Shown here piece after piece: positions 7,955 to 15,704 of a DNA stretch of 64,000 nt. Under the pieces are notes generated by a model. The model did no database searches. It had not been told where the DNA came from and saw only the letters and a list, made by a program, of their open reading frames with translations. Within the stretch, counting starts at the first letter, position 1. Every line of letters starts with the position of its first letter. The position numbers were made by a program, and so were the translations under genes. The stretch is from Bilifractor porci (GTDB lineage: Bacteria; Bacillota; Clostridia; Lachnospirales; Lachnospiraceae), in the NCBI RefSeq assembly GCF_009696005.1, contig NZ_VUMV01000006.1:124001-188000 (forward strand), in the 5' to 3' direction.

Positions 7955-9322
7955 TCAGTGTATCAGAAGATAAAGTCCTGCTGAAAAAGCCGAGACAATG
8001 CCGATAAAAAACGAAAAAATCTTCCGGAGAATCTTCCGGTGTTTTCCGGTCCGGCAGTCCTGGTTCATTCCATGGGCGGTCAGAAGAAGCAGCCAGGTGA
8101 GGGCAATATAGCGGAAATTCATGGTACAGACCTGCGGGTACCGGAAGGCGAAGGACACATATCCGGCTGCCAGCGTAAGGAATCCTGTGAAAAGCAGAAT
8201 CCGGTACTCTGCGCGCACAGATTTCCGGAAAACCATCCGGATCAGTTCTACAATACCCAGAAGATATAAAATTGCGTCTGCCCAGAGGAGAACCATTCCG
8301 GCTGCCTGCCTGGAAAGCGTAGTAACCGGGACAATGCCTTCGTCAAAGCTCATGGTAAGAAAGGTCTGGCCCCAGATATTGGCATAGTCTGTGTAATGAT
8401 TCCAATCAATGGAACAAAGCGTTATCTGCCGGAGAGAGGGAAAACCGATCCGCGCGGAAAGCGGAACCGTGCCGATATACTGTCCGGAATCAGTATCGAA
8501 AGCCGGGACATAGTTAAATGGGATACCAAAAAGAACCTTGTTTCTTAGAACCCATGAAAGACCGAGCGGTATGCAGACCGCGCCGAACAGGGCAATCTGC
8601 AGCAGGACAGTTCCGGGCTTTTTTCTGTCTTTCCAGAGCGTATACAGAAAAACCAGACCAACCGCGGGAGCGAGAAGAACCGCGGAGGTTTTGGAAAGCA
8701 TGCCGAGGGCGAAACTCAGTGCCAGAAGGACGATAAGACGCCAGCTGCGTTCCTGAATCCAGCACACCGTAAGGTAGAGGGTGATTGTGCAGAACATCGT
8801 CATCAGGCAGTCATTGTTTATTTCGGTTCCCAAAATAAACCAGATCGGACAAAAAGAGAAAAACGCAGTAAGAATCAGCCGGGAATCCGCCGCGCGGACC
8901 GTCCGGAAAACCGTGAGAATGGAAAAAAGCACGGCGATATCAGCAAAAACCATATTCATGGCCTGGATCCACTCAAAGGTTTCTGCCACAGAGCCCCCGA
9001 AATGGAGAATAAATTTCATCACTGCGGCTCCGCAGAGATGAAACAGGGGAGGGTGATAAAATTGAGAATATTCCTCCGCTACCTCAGGAAACCGGTGGAA
9101 CTGATATAAATACTGAATATAACCCAGATGACCCTTTGTTACCGTCTGCCAGTCGGAAATCTCTCCCAGGTCGTGTCTGGAAATATTGTATGGAACCTGG
9201 GCCGTGTAAATCCAGCGGAAAAAACATCCGGCTGCAAATACAAGGAGCACGCACAGCAGAAGCTTTCGCTCCTGATCTTCCGCACTGCCCTTATCAGAAT
9301 GGGATGAAAAATCAAAAAACAT
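7955..9322 (-). CDS. ArnT/PMT-like (GT39-type) membrane glycosyltransferase
   Basis: A 455-residue polytopic protein. After the first helix it has a short motif ending HDLGEISDW, with the acidic residues expected in the first outer loop of GT-C enzymes, then YHPPLFH, typical of the ArnT/PMT and RgtA-like families that transfer sugars from polyprenyl phosphate. The start is set at 9322 because GGGGAG lies seven bases upstream on the minus strand; an in-frame ATG at 9337 lacks it. It lies upstream of the other GT-C-like gene and divergently from the secreted hydrolase at 9472. Acceptor unknown. Confidence 0.7.
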   Translation of the reverse strand: MFFDFSSHSDKGSAEDQERKLLLCVLLVFAAGCFFRWIYTAQVPYNISRHDLGEISDWQTVTKGHLGYIQYLYQFHRFPEVAEEYSQFYHPPLFHLCGAAVMKFILHFGGSVAETFEWIQAMNMVFADIAVLFSILTVFRTVRAADSRLILTAFFSFCPIWFILGTEINNDCLMTMFCTITLYLTVCWIQERSWRLIVLLALSFALGMLSKTSAVLLAPAVGLVFLYTLWKDRKKPGTVLLQIALFGAVCIPLGLSWVLRNKVLFGIPFNYVPAFDTDSGQYIGTVPLSARIGFPSLRQITLCSIDWNHYTDYANIWGQTFLTMSFDEGIVPVTTLSRQAAGMVLLWADAILYLLGIVELIRMVFRKSVRAEYRILLFTGFLTLAAGYVSFAFRYPQVCTMNFRYIALTWLLLLTAHGMNQDCRTGKHRKILRKIFSFFIGIVSAFSAGLYLLIH

Positions 9323-9413
9323 GTCAGGTCTCCCCATGTGACAAAATGCCTACAGAAACCATCATACCAGAATATAGCGGACATGCCCAGAGAGATGGAC
9401 ACACTCTTTTCAC

Positions 9414-9443
9414 TTGTGTTTGTCTGGAAAACAGCGTTACAAT
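9414..9443 (+). promoter_or_regulatory. Putative sigma-A promoter of the NlpC-like gene
   Basis: TTGTGT (9414-9419) and TACAAT (9438-9443) are separated by 18 bases and lie about 30 bases before the start at 9472, which has AAAAGGGG as a ribosome site. Confidence 0.45.
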
Positions 9444-9471
9444 AACCGCCATAAAAAGGGGATTGTTATAA

Positions 9472-10662
9472 ATGATGCTTTTAGGAAGAACAAGAAAGAT
9501 CAGAGTACCCGATCTTTTTATCATCTTTGTAGTGATTCTATCTGCAGTGGCGGGAACCGCGCAGTATGTTTTTGCGGAGGACTGGGCGGCGCCGGATGCG
9601 GGCAGTGATGATTACCAGCAGCAGAATGAATACTGGTACGGAACTCCTCAGGACGGATCTGAGGATACGCCGGTTTACGGAAACGGGTATGGCGGCCAGG
9701 CGCAGGAGGACTACGGCTCTGATCAGACGGGCGGCGGCTCAGCGGGAGGCCAGAGCGGCAGCTCTTACACAGAGTATGGCTCGGATTATGTGAATGATTA
9801 TTTTGGCTTCACCCGCTCGGATCTGGTTCTGTATCTGCTGGAAAACCAGGAGGAGTATATAGGGACTCCCTATGAGGAGACAGAAGGGGAAAGCCAGAAG
9901 CCCGGCGCGGACGGCCATATGCAGTGCGAGGGCTTTGTCTGGAATGTGCTGCACGCGGTGGCGGAGCAGAATTCAGAAGATGTACCCTGCTGGGAAGGGG
10001 CGGATACCTCTCCTTATGAAAACGGAGGCGGATGGGTAATCTGGATTTACAGCCACGACATTGTTTATTACACCTTCTCTGCCAAGGAGGAGATGCTCGC
10101 GTCCGGCGTTCTGGAAAAGGGAGATATTATCTGGTCTTTCGATGAGGGCGGCCCGATGTCCGTTTCCGATTATCACCACGTAGGGTTTTTCTGGGGGGAT
10201 TCCCCGGATGATGATGTTTTCTGGCATTCCAGTGAGTTCGCTTTTACGGAAACCTACGAAGGGGAGGAGGGCGCCAACCGGATATCCCAGATTGAAGGGG
10301 CGACGGAAGACGTTTCCGAATGGTGGGTCGTCAAACTGTCCAAAGACGAGGAATTTCAGGAAAATCTGGAAGCCTACGAGCAGAAGCAGGAAACAGCGCT
10401 GGCAGCGCAGAGCGTGACGGCGGATCAGGCGGCTGCCGAAGAAGGCAGCAGTGAGAACGCATCCCAGGACAGTTCTTCTGTTTCCTCTTCCGGTTCGGAC
10501 GAAACCGACTTATCAGGTTCCGGCACAGATCAGACAGGCATCAGTACAGACAGTACATCGCAGGCAGACCAGAAAACCGGAGGCTTTTCGCTCTGGTCAT
10601 GGCTGGGAAATCTGTGGAAAAAAATCATTTCCGGCATTCAGACCCTTTTTGGGCAGGCATGA
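9472..10662 (+). CDS. Secreted NlpC/P60-like hydrolase
   Basis: A 396-residue exported protein. A basic start and hydrophobic core (residues 12-32) end at a likely signal-peptidase site after VFA (35). Next comes a low-complexity Gly/Ser/Tyr/acidic stretch (about 36-105), then a domain with Cys152 in HMQCEGFVW and His235/His236 in DYHHVGFF, matching the Cys and His of NlpC/P60 peptidases. A Ser/Thr/Asp-rich tail (about 315-380) and a short hydrophobic end follow. The family cleaves peptidoglycan stem peptides or related amides outside the cell. Its place beside glycan genes fits cell-wall remodelling. The mobile element begins less than 200 bases downstream. Confidence 0.7.
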   Translation: MMLLGRTRKIRVPDLFIIFVVILSAVAGTAQYVFAEDWAAPDAGSDDYQQQNEYWYGTPQDGSEDTPVYGNGYGGQAQEDYGSDQTGGGSAGGQSGSSYTEYGSDYVNDYFGFTRSDLVLYLLENQEEYIGTPYEETEGESQKPGADGHMQCEGFVWNVLHAVAEQNSEDVPCWEGADTSPYENGGGWVIWIYSHDIVYYTFSAKEEMLASGVLEKGDIIWSFDEGGPMSVSDYHHVGFFWGDSPDDDVFWHSSEFAFTETYEGEEGANRISQIEGATEDVSEWWVVKLSKDEEFQENLEAYEQKQETALAAQSVTADQAAAEEGSSENASQDSSSVSSSGSDETDLSGSGTDQTGISTDSTSQADQKTGGFSLWSWLGNLWKKIISGIQTLFGQA

Positions 10663-10762
10663 AAAAGCCACATGCCATAGGGACTGACCAAAAACTATAA
10701 ATAATACTGAAAATTTCCATTCACGTTGAAAAAATTTTGTCGCGCAGGCATGAAGAATTTCC

Positions 10763-10791
10763 TTGACAGGGGATAACTCGTTTGATATGAT
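10763..10791 (+). promoter_or_regulatory. Strong sigma-A promoter of tRNA-Thr
   Basis: TTGACA (10763-10768) and TATGAT (10786-10791) lie exactly 17 bases apart, about 43 bases before the tRNA. It is one of the best matches to consensus in the window. Confidence 0.8.
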
Positions 10792-10833
10792 TTAATCCGT
10801 TGACGAGCGGAAAGCACCGCGGGTCGACGGAAT

Positions 10834-10906
10834 GCTGATATAGCACAGTCGGTAGTGCGCATCCTTGGTAAGGATGAGGTCACCAGTTCGATTCTGGTTA
10901 TCAGCT
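10834..10906 (+). tRNA. tRNA-Thr (anticodon GGT)
   Basis: The cloverleaf is complete. Acceptor GCTGATA pairs with TATCAGC, the D stem is GCAC/GTGC, the anticodon stem CATCC/GGATG encloses loop TTGGTAA (anticodon GGT, reading ACC), and the T stem ACCAG/CTGGT encloses TTCGATT. Discriminator T; CCA is not encoded. The 3' half from the anticodon loop onward is the attachment core of the mobile element, so in the integrated state that half was probably supplied by the element. Confidence 0.93.
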
Positions 10907-10928
10907 CTAGGCGCCAGGCATCAGCCGG
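10865..10928 (+). repeat. attL
   Basis: The first 43 bases (10865-10907, from the anticodon loop to just past the tRNA end) are identical to attR. One mismatch (T at 10908, G in attR) is followed by 20 further identical bases, AGGCGCCAGGCATCAGCCGG, which are the 5' arm and loop of the tRNA terminator. Confidence 0.88.
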
Positions 10929-10986
10929 TAGCGCACCATTGGTAGTGAGGAGGTCACCGGTTCGATTCCGGTTGCCAGCTCGAAAA
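10915..10986 (+). pseudogene. tRNA-like remnant inside the element
   Basis: The T arm ACCGG/CCGGT around TTCGATT, the acceptor strand TGCCAGC, an AGCCGGTAGCGC D region and a TTGGTAG anticodon-like loop are present. The 5' acceptor strand and 5' D stem are missing or wrong, and the anticodon stem does not pair well. Bases 10942-10986 match the att core at about 38 of 45 positions, with compensated changes in the T stem. It therefore derives from a different tRNA of the same family and is probably not functional. Confidence 0.6.
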
Positions 10987-10997
10987 TAAAGGCAAAT

Positions 10998-11042
10998 AAA
11001 GGCTTTTCGGAGTTTTGTACTTGCGAAAGGTCTTTATTTTTT
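10998..11042 (+). terminator. Putative terminator downstream of the tRNA remnant
   Basis: AAAGGCTTTTCG (10998-11009) can pair imperfectly with CGAAAGGTCTTT (11024-11035), followed by ATTTTTT. The native tRNA terminator has been displaced to the far side of the element, so this structure may now end tRNA-Thr transcription. Confidence 0.45.
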
Positions 11043-11165
11043 GTTCAGATGTGTCATATCAGCCGAACGAACAGCCTTCTTCGTTTTTGCGTCAACATTA
11101 TAGCATGACTGAGTACGAAAAGGGGAATTTGTTCAGATTTTGTTCAAGTTGGGAATTGTGAACGA

Positions 11166-11203
11166 AAAAGAAGCCCGGAGACAGTCCGAGGCTCTTTTTA
11201 TTT
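11166..11203. terminator. Bidirectional terminator
   Basis: AGCCCGGA and TCCGAGGCT form a bulged stem, with CTTTTTATTT on the plus strand and, read in reverse, TCTTTTTC on the minus strand. It lies just below the 3' end of the minus-strand RHH gene (11210) and also blocks reading from the tRNA side. Confidence 0.6.
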
Positions 11204-11209
11204 AATGGA

Positions 11210-11395
11210 TTAGTGATCTTTCGGGTCAACGTCCATATTGTCGAGGGCGTAACGGAGTGCCATTCCAATTACCTCGTTTCTGGAACGGTTTGTCTTTGCC
11301 GCCAGTTTGCCATAGGCTTCTTGAATATCCCGTTCAATGCGGATAGTCATAGTGACGGCGGTTTCCTCTTTTGGTGGAACAACGAATTTTGCCAT
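11210..11395 (-). CDS. Ribbon-helix-helix (Arc/CopG-like) DNA-binding protein
   Basis: A 61-residue protein with the RHH pattern: a short strand MTIRIERD (about 15-22), helix IQEAYGKLAAKTN (about 23-35) and helix RSRNEVIGMALRYALDN (about 36-52). Such proteins dimerise and bind DNA through the paired strand, commonly as repressors or copy-number regulators on mobile elements. GGAGG lies seven bases before the start. It is the only minus-strand gene of the element and diverges from the rest, a typical position for a regulator controlling the opposing promoter. Confidence 0.7.
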   Translation of the reverse strand: MAKFVVPPKEETAVTMTIRIERDIQEAYGKLAAKTNRSRNEVIGMALRYALDNMDVDPKDH

Positions 11396-11526
11396 AACTT
11401 TCCTCCATATATCTTGACTACATTATATGTTTACTTGTTACGGCAAAACCATATTAAAAATCGTGCTGTTTATAATGCTTGTTATAATGTTCAGATAGTG
11501 GATATTATAATGAGTTGATATTTTAC

Positions 11527-11556
11527 TTCACTTCTGTGTTATGACTGTGATATAAT
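11527..11556 (+). promoter_or_regulatory. Putative promoter of the leftward module's plus-strand genes
   Basis: TTCACT (11527-11532) and TATAAT (11551-11556) are 18 bases apart. The -10 overlaps an in-frame ATG at 11555, so translation should begin further on, at 11594. Confidence 0.5.
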
Positions 11557-11593
11557 GCGAAAAAGCAGTATTCAGATAGCACAGAGGTGCAAA

Positions 11594-12157
11594 ATGCGTA
11601 GTTTGATAGATGTTGAGACTGCAAAGAGCATATTGCAGAATGACGATAAACTATATCCGGGAATGAAGAAGTACAAGCATATTATGGATTCTCTGCATTG
11701 GACGGACGTTTCCAAGGACAGAGACTTCCAAAGGACTTTTAACGGCTTTTTCAAGGTTATATTCCGAAATGACGATTTTTACACGCTGTTCTATTCGTAT
11801 TTGGAAAGTCACAAGGAAACGGCGGTTACTTTCGAGGAAACCTTAGAACACTTGAAGCAAGCGGAGGGTCAGCTTGAACTATCCTTTTCAAGTAAGTTGA
11901 TAGCGGTTATCAACCCCAAGCGTCCGATATGGGATAAAATCGTAGCGGTCAATCATTTCGGGATGGTCGTTCCGACAGACGATGACAACCGACAAGAACG
12001 AATCGTCAGGTTGTACCACGAGTATTGCAGTCGATATTATGAGTATATCTATTCCAACGAGGGGCAAACGCTAATCCGTCTGTTTGATGAACGCTACCCA
12101 AGCACAGGCTTTTCAGACGCTAAGAAAATTGATTTTATCCTGTGGGCGGATGCCTGA
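11594..12157 (+). CDS. Hypothetical protein of the element
   Basis: A 187-residue soluble protein with no motif I recognise. It is mixed alpha-helical, with charged and aromatic residues spread evenly (for example KDRDFQRTFNGFFKVIFRND) and a PIWDKIVAVNHFG segment in the middle. ATG 11594 is preferred because AGAGGTG lies just upstream and because a TATAAT box overlaps the alternative ATG at 11555. It is divergent from the RHH regulator and first in the plus-strand series, where accessory or defence cargo often sits in such elements. No function is claimed. Confidence 0.65.
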   Translation: MRSLIDVETAKSILQNDDKLYPGMKKYKHIMDSLHWTDVSKDRDFQRTFNGFFKVIFRNDDFYTLFYSYLESHKETAVTFEETLEHLKQAEGQLELSFSSKLIAVINPKRPIWDKIVAVNHFGMVVPTDDDNRQERIVRLYHEYCSRYYEYIYSNEGQTLIRLFDERYPSTGFSDAKKIDFILWADA

Positions 12158-12226
12158 CAATCTGCTGTGCCTGTCTTCTCTGGTTTTGGATATAATAGGC
12201 GGTATAAAGATTTCGGAGGGTGCAAT

Positions 12227-12424
12227 ATGAGTTTTGAGGACAGAATACGAAGTGAGCAGACACTAACACGGATAACGAACGATGATTTGGTTTGCAAGGA
12301 TTGTCTTGTGAGATATGCGGACGATGTAATCTATGGAAATACATCAAGATGTGAAACATATCCTGTCTGTAAGCCGTACGAAGTATTGTTAGGGGGCAAG
12401 TGTTCCGAATACTGTAAGGAATAG
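12227..12424 (+). CDS. Small cysteine-rich protein
   Basis: A 65-residue protein with CKDC early and single cysteines followed by CSEYC at the end, a spacing that could bind one zinc ion. ATG 12227 follows CGGAGGGTG, a good ribosome site; an in-frame ATG at 12167 would add 20 residues without one. Small zinc-ribbon-like proteins of this type are frequent between regulators and replication genes of Clostridia mobile elements. The role is unknown. Confidence 0.6.
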   Translation: MSFEDRIRSEQTLTRITNDDLVCKDCLVRYADDVIYGNTSRCETYPVCKPYEVLLGGKCSEYCKE

Positions 12425-12785
12425 ATTCTCACAGCCAAATATCGGATATGCGGCTATAAGGAACGGAGCCGCGGCTATTTTTGATTTTAATATGTTCCAA
12501 GTGGGAATATGCAGGAGAAAATTTGAAATGGCTTAGAACGGAAAATAACCGCCCTATACGAGGGCAAGGAAAATCAGATTTTTTTGAAATTGGCTGTTGT
12601 CTTTCCGTTTGAAATGTTGTATAATTAGAAAAAATTGCAGAGATTGCGGAGTTCGGGAGTTCCCGAAAGTTGATTAGAATATTAGAGTAGGCAGTAGCCA
12701 AAGAGAAGCCAGAGCGCTAAGTAGTCAGAGGACGAAAGGCGCTCTTTTTTGCGTCCAAAAATTTGAAAAGAGAAAAGAAAGGAGA
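12425..12785 (+). promoter_or_regulatory. Promoter and structured leader of the rep-like gene
   Basis: This 361-base gap contains a promoter (TTGTCT 12597-12602, 17 bases, TATAAT 12620-12625), the perfect palindrome TTCGGGAGTTCCCGAA (12652-12667), and a hairpin AGAGCGC...GCGCTCT followed by six T's (12711-12750) that looks like an intrinsic terminator only 35 bases before the start codon. The arrangement suggests transcription attenuation in the leader. The motif ATTGGCTGTTGTCTTT (12589-12604) recurs at 15705. Confidence 0.65.
12711..12750 (+). terminator. Attenuator-like terminator before the rep-like gene
   Basis: AGAGCGC (12711-12717) pairs perfectly with GCGCTCT (12739-12745), and the pairing runs into TTTTTT. 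It lies inside the presumed transcript from 12630, so expression of the next gene would require readthrough. Confidence 0.7.
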
Positions 12786-13826
12786 ATGCGAAAGGTGGCA
12801 AAAAATAAGGCTTCTACTGCCCGACGATTTTATGCAAGCCGTTGTCAGCAAGGTATGGACGGCGTGCAAGCCGAAATTTCCCTGACGATTGACGGGGCGG
12901 ATATGTTATCCGTTGATGAAGAACCTCTATTGAGCAAGGGTGGAAAAAATATCGGGAAAATACGGTGTCAAAATGGGAAAGTGTCAGTATATATCAATCC
13001 TGTTCACTGTATTAGACCGAACAACTGTAAACCGTTTGGAGTAGTTGACGCTATCAAAATTGAAATTGTGCGTTCAATGGTATTAGAGGCTATTCGGGAA
13101 TATTTGAAGAAGTATCTGCAAAATGAGTATTCAGATGAATCCTATGATTTGGGAAGTATAGAGGTTATGCAGGCAGAATGTAATCTCACGCTCAAAGTAA
13201 AAAGTCCGGAGTTGTTATCTAATGTCGTTGATATGTTTGAAAAGGCGTTCGACAAAACGACAACATATCGAAAACGCAAGAGGAAGCAGGGCTTTGAAAA
13301 GAAAACCCTATCGTGCAGTACCTACGTTCCGAAGAAATATTTTGTTAAGATATACGACAAAACCGAGGAACAGCACGAAAAGGGCAATCCGGCAGTAGAG
13401 AGAAATCTGCTTCGTATAGAATTCAAGTTTTATAACGAGTATTTGAAGCGGGTATATAAAGACAAGACATTGAATGCCGTATTGACAAGAGAGGGATTGG
13501 CTGTGCTGTGTCGTGAATACAAGACTGTATTTGAGGAAGTGGAAAACAAGTACATCAAGCCATACCTGAATTACTGCGTGCAGACCGTATTTGAAAGTCT
13601 TACAAGTTCAGAAACGGGAAACGAAATTGCAGAAACAGTAGCCAGACACAAAGATTTGATAGTGGATATGGAAGTGCTTCGGAAAGCGTTAAAACGGTGG
13701 TACACGGATTATAAGCATATCGAAGATAGGAGCAGTAAAGTTGTGTATTACTACAAGAAAAACAACTTTGGTATTCCAATCGGCGTGCTTGAAACACTCA
13801 AAATGTTCCATAATGCCGCTGGATAA
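12786..13826 (+). CDS. Putative replication initiator (Rep, phage/plasmid CRI-like)
   Basis: A 346-residue basic protein. A central stretch with VKIYDKTEEQ (about residue 195) followed by NLLRIEFKFYNEYLKR (about 212-227) resembles the YDK...LRIEx motif of rolling-circle initiators of the phage CRI/gene II and Rep_trans type. These nick one strand at the element origin through a tyrosine. No HUH motif is obvious. ATG 12786 has GGAG only one base away; the in-frame GTG at 12795 is better spaced and may be the true start. The attenuator-like leader upstream fits a copy-control gene. Initiator identity is tentative. Confidence 0.5.
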   Translation: MRKVAKNKASTARRFYASRCQQGMDGVQAEISLTIDGADMLSVDEEPLLSKGGKNIGKIRCQNGKVSVYINPVHCIRPNNCKPFGVVDAIKIEIVRSMVLEAIREYLKKYLQNEYSDESYDLGSIEVMQAECNLTLKVKSPELLSNVVDMFEKAFDKTTTYRKRKRKQGFEKKTLSCSTYVPKKYFVKIYDKTEEQHEKGNPAVERNLLRIEFKFYNEYLKRVYKDKTLNAVLTREGLAVLCREYKTVFEEVENKYIKPYLNYCVQTVFESLTSSETGNEIAETVARHKDLIVDMEVLRKALKRWYTDYKHIEDRSSKVVYYYKKNNFGIPIGVLETLKMFHNAAG

Positions 13827-13872
13827 TGTCCTAAATATGGGGATGATTCCAAGGCTAAGAAAAGAGTACAAA

Positions 13873-14205
13873 ATGGAATTATCGTTGCAGAATAACAGGG
13901 TTTTATCGGTTTTCAAAAAGGTAGATAACCCAAGAAGAAATAAAGGATTTGTAACAAGAGATTATCAATCGGAATGTGAGGTGCATCGTATGAAGATAGA
14001 CAGAGTATCGGCTGATATAAAGTTTCGGCGTACCCCTGTTGACGCAGTAGATGCTTACAATCTGCTGATAGAAACGCTAACAGATAACATCAAGCAGAAA
14101 CGGGCGGTGCTAGAGGAAATGAAGACAGCCGAATGTAAAGAAGCGTTTATTTCGAATTGGCAGCCAAACCTAAAAAGCCTGACTGTCAGAATAAACGATG
14201 ATTAA
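13873..14205 (+). CDS. Hypothetical protein of the element
   Basis: A 110-residue protein with a helical, coiled-coil-like C-terminal half (about residues 55-95). I do not recognise the family. Several in-frame starts exist: ATG 13813 overlaps the rep-like gene, and 13843 and 13873 lie beyond it. 13873 is chosen because of the purine-rich AAGAAAAGAG upstream, but the choice is weak. It is followed closely by the gene at 14219, so both are probably in one operon with the rep-like gene. Confidence 0.5.
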   Translation: MELSLQNNRVLSVFKKVDNPRRNKGFVTRDYQSECEVHRMKIDRVSADIKFRRTPVDAVDAYNLLIETLTDNIKQKRAVLEEMKTAECKEAFISNWQPNLKSLTVRINDD

Positions 14206-14218
14206 GGAGTGATGAACA

Positions 14219-14557
14219 ATGGCGTTTGTAAAGGGTCAAAGCGGAAATCCCAGAGGAAGACCGAAGCAGACCGAAGAAGAAAAGGCACAGAAAGCGGAAT
14301 TTAAGGCATTGCTGAAATCTTCTACCGTTCCCGCCTTGAAAAGCATTATACGGATCGCAAAGGATAAGGACAGTAAAGACCGTTTCAATGCTTGTAAATA
14401 CATTCTGGACAGAGCCTACGGAACAAACACGCCGTTGCTCTTGAATGATATGGAAAACGAGGAACAGCAGTTAATTGTGAAAGTCGTTCCGTACAGTTTG
14501 CCAGACGACGATTGGAGCGACGAGGATTGGGAAAATGCCGAAGGACAGGAGGATTGA
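14219..14557 (+). CDS. DUF5681-like small protein
   Basis: A 112-residue protein beginning with KGQSGNPRGRPK, the signature of DUF5681, a short domain found at the N terminus of many phage and mobile-element proteins, including putative terminase small subunits. The middle is a basic helical region and the end is strongly acidic. A clear AAGGAG precedes the start. It does not show a full terminase small subunit, and no large subunit is present, so packaging is not implied. Confidence 0.65.
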   Translation: MAFVKGQSGNPRGRPKQTEEEKAQKAEFKALLKSSTVPALKSIIRIAKDKDSKDRFNACKYILDRAYGTNTPLLLNDMENEEQQLIVKVVPYSLPDDDWSDEDWENAEGQED

Positions 14558-14561
14558 GAAA

Positions 14562-15206
14562 ATGGAAGAAATGAGTATTGTGGAAAGCCATAACAGAATA
14601 TGTGAGGAAATACGGAGAGCGTCAACACCCGAGGAAATCAAGGCGGTGTATGGGAATGTGAAAGACTTCAAAGAAACATATGGCAGAGTTGACACCGCCA
14701 CGGTTGACAGTCTTTCCAAGCGGTTTGAAACAAAACTGTCCGCTATGCTTGAGGATAATGATGCAGTCTATCAGAAATTGTTTGAAAAAGTAAACGCTAT
14801 CAATAATAGGGAATACGACTTCACGGCAGACAAGGACACTTCCGCCCAAGTGCAAAACAAGGCTTTGCAGATGATGGCAAAACTGCCGTCTGTAAGGACA
14901 GCGGCGAACACTACTATTATTTCAGATACGCTGTCAAAAGCAATCAATTCTGGCGTTATCGGTTCTCGTGCGGTGTTGGAACTGTTGAAATATCCTGCCT
15001 ATGCTGAAATGGTAAGCGTTCCGTTGAGGAAACAGGCGATTGACGGAAGCAAGACCGAAGAACAAAGGGCATACGAAAAAGTCAAGGCGGCAGAATTAAG
15101 ACAGGCACAGAAAGCACTTGCGGAAGTGTTTTCACAGGGGTATCGGTTACGGTTATTGAATAAGAGTGTTGCGAGAGCCAACAGACCATCCGTATTTTCA
15201 AGATAA
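14562..15206 (+). CDS. Hypothetical helical protein of the element
   Basis: A 214-residue protein predicted almost entirely helical, with no recognised family. ATG 14562 is chosen because AGGAGG (14547-14552) lies nine bases upstream, inside the end of the preceding gene; an in-frame ATG at 14535 has no such signal. The coding regions of the DUF5681-like gene and this one nearly abut, implying coupled expression. It could be structural or replication-associated, but nothing visible decides. Confidence 0.6.
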   Translation: MEEMSIVESHNRICEEIRRASTPEEIKAVYGNVKDFKETYGRVDTATVDSLSKRFETKLSAMLEDNDAVYQKLFEKVNAINNREYDFTADKDTSAQVQNKALQMMAKLPSVRTAANTTIISDTLSKAINSGVIGSRAVLELLKYPAYAEMVSVPLRKQAIDGSKTEEQRAYEKVKAAELRQAQKALAEVFSQGYRLRLLNKSVARANRPSVFSR

Positions 15207-15354
15207 AGAAAAATCAAAAGTCTATGACAAGTGTGCAGTCGCACGATTTCCAAGTAGTCCAGTCGGGCAAAAGTAAAATCCAAAAATGAACACATAGGCG
15301 GTAGTCCAGGGAGATACGTTTGTGTTGTTCCGTAGAAGAAAAGGAGCAGGACAA
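15207..15354 (+). other. Spacer with short hairpin and repeated AGTAGTCC motif
   Basis: It contains a small palindromic GTGC-AGTC-GCAC and two copies of GTAGTCCAG (about 15253 and 15301), related to AAGTAGTCAG in the rep leader. This may be another member of the element's set of leader sequences. No promoter is convincing. Confidence 0.35.
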
Positions 15355-15612
15355 ATGAAAGTGGTATCAGAAGACCGTATTACTCCGTTTCAGGTATTGA
15401 GTAATACAGCAATTCAAGAGAATGGAGAAATCGCAGAGCCGAAAATAATTCCAAGAATGAAAACTTTACGGGAAATGGCGAGCTTGACAGGACTTTCCTA
15501 TGATTACATACGGAAATTGTGTTTAGAGGGGCGTATCGTCCATATAAAAACAGGAAAGAAGTATCTTGTCAATTATGACAGGTTTATCGACTTCCTCAAC
15601 ACGGGCGAATGA
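15355..15612 (+). CDS. Xis-like helix-turn-helix protein
   Basis: An 85-residue protein whose second half fits the excisionase/MerR-like winged HTH: MKTLREMASLTGLSYDYIRKL, then GRIVHIKTGKKYLVNYDRFIDFL. This pattern (helix, turn, recognition helix, beta wing) is shared by excisionases and by HTH_17-type adaptor proteins. ATG 15355 follows AAGGAG; the in-frame ATG at 15322 lacks it. It probably assists excision or regulates integrase direction. A second HTH of this type is fused to an arm-binding domain at 16660. Confidence 0.7.
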   Translation: MKVVSEDRITPFQVLSNTAIQENGEIAEPKIIPRMKTLREMASLTGLSYDYIRKLCLEGRIVHIKTGKKYLVNYDRFIDFLNTGE

Positions 15613-15704
15613 TGTTGTTGAAATCCGTACAATTCAAGCATATCGGAAACGGTGCTGAAAATACTGTTAAAAAGTATGCGTGACAATTTTCAAGAGTTCT
15701 TACT

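Noticed and set aside
10915-10986. A second functional tRNA
   Set aside because: The acceptor 5' strand and 5' D stem do not pair with their partners, although the T arm does.
14219-14557. Terminase small subunit, making the element a prophage
   Set aside because: Only the short DUF5681-type start is present and no other virion or packaging gene was found.
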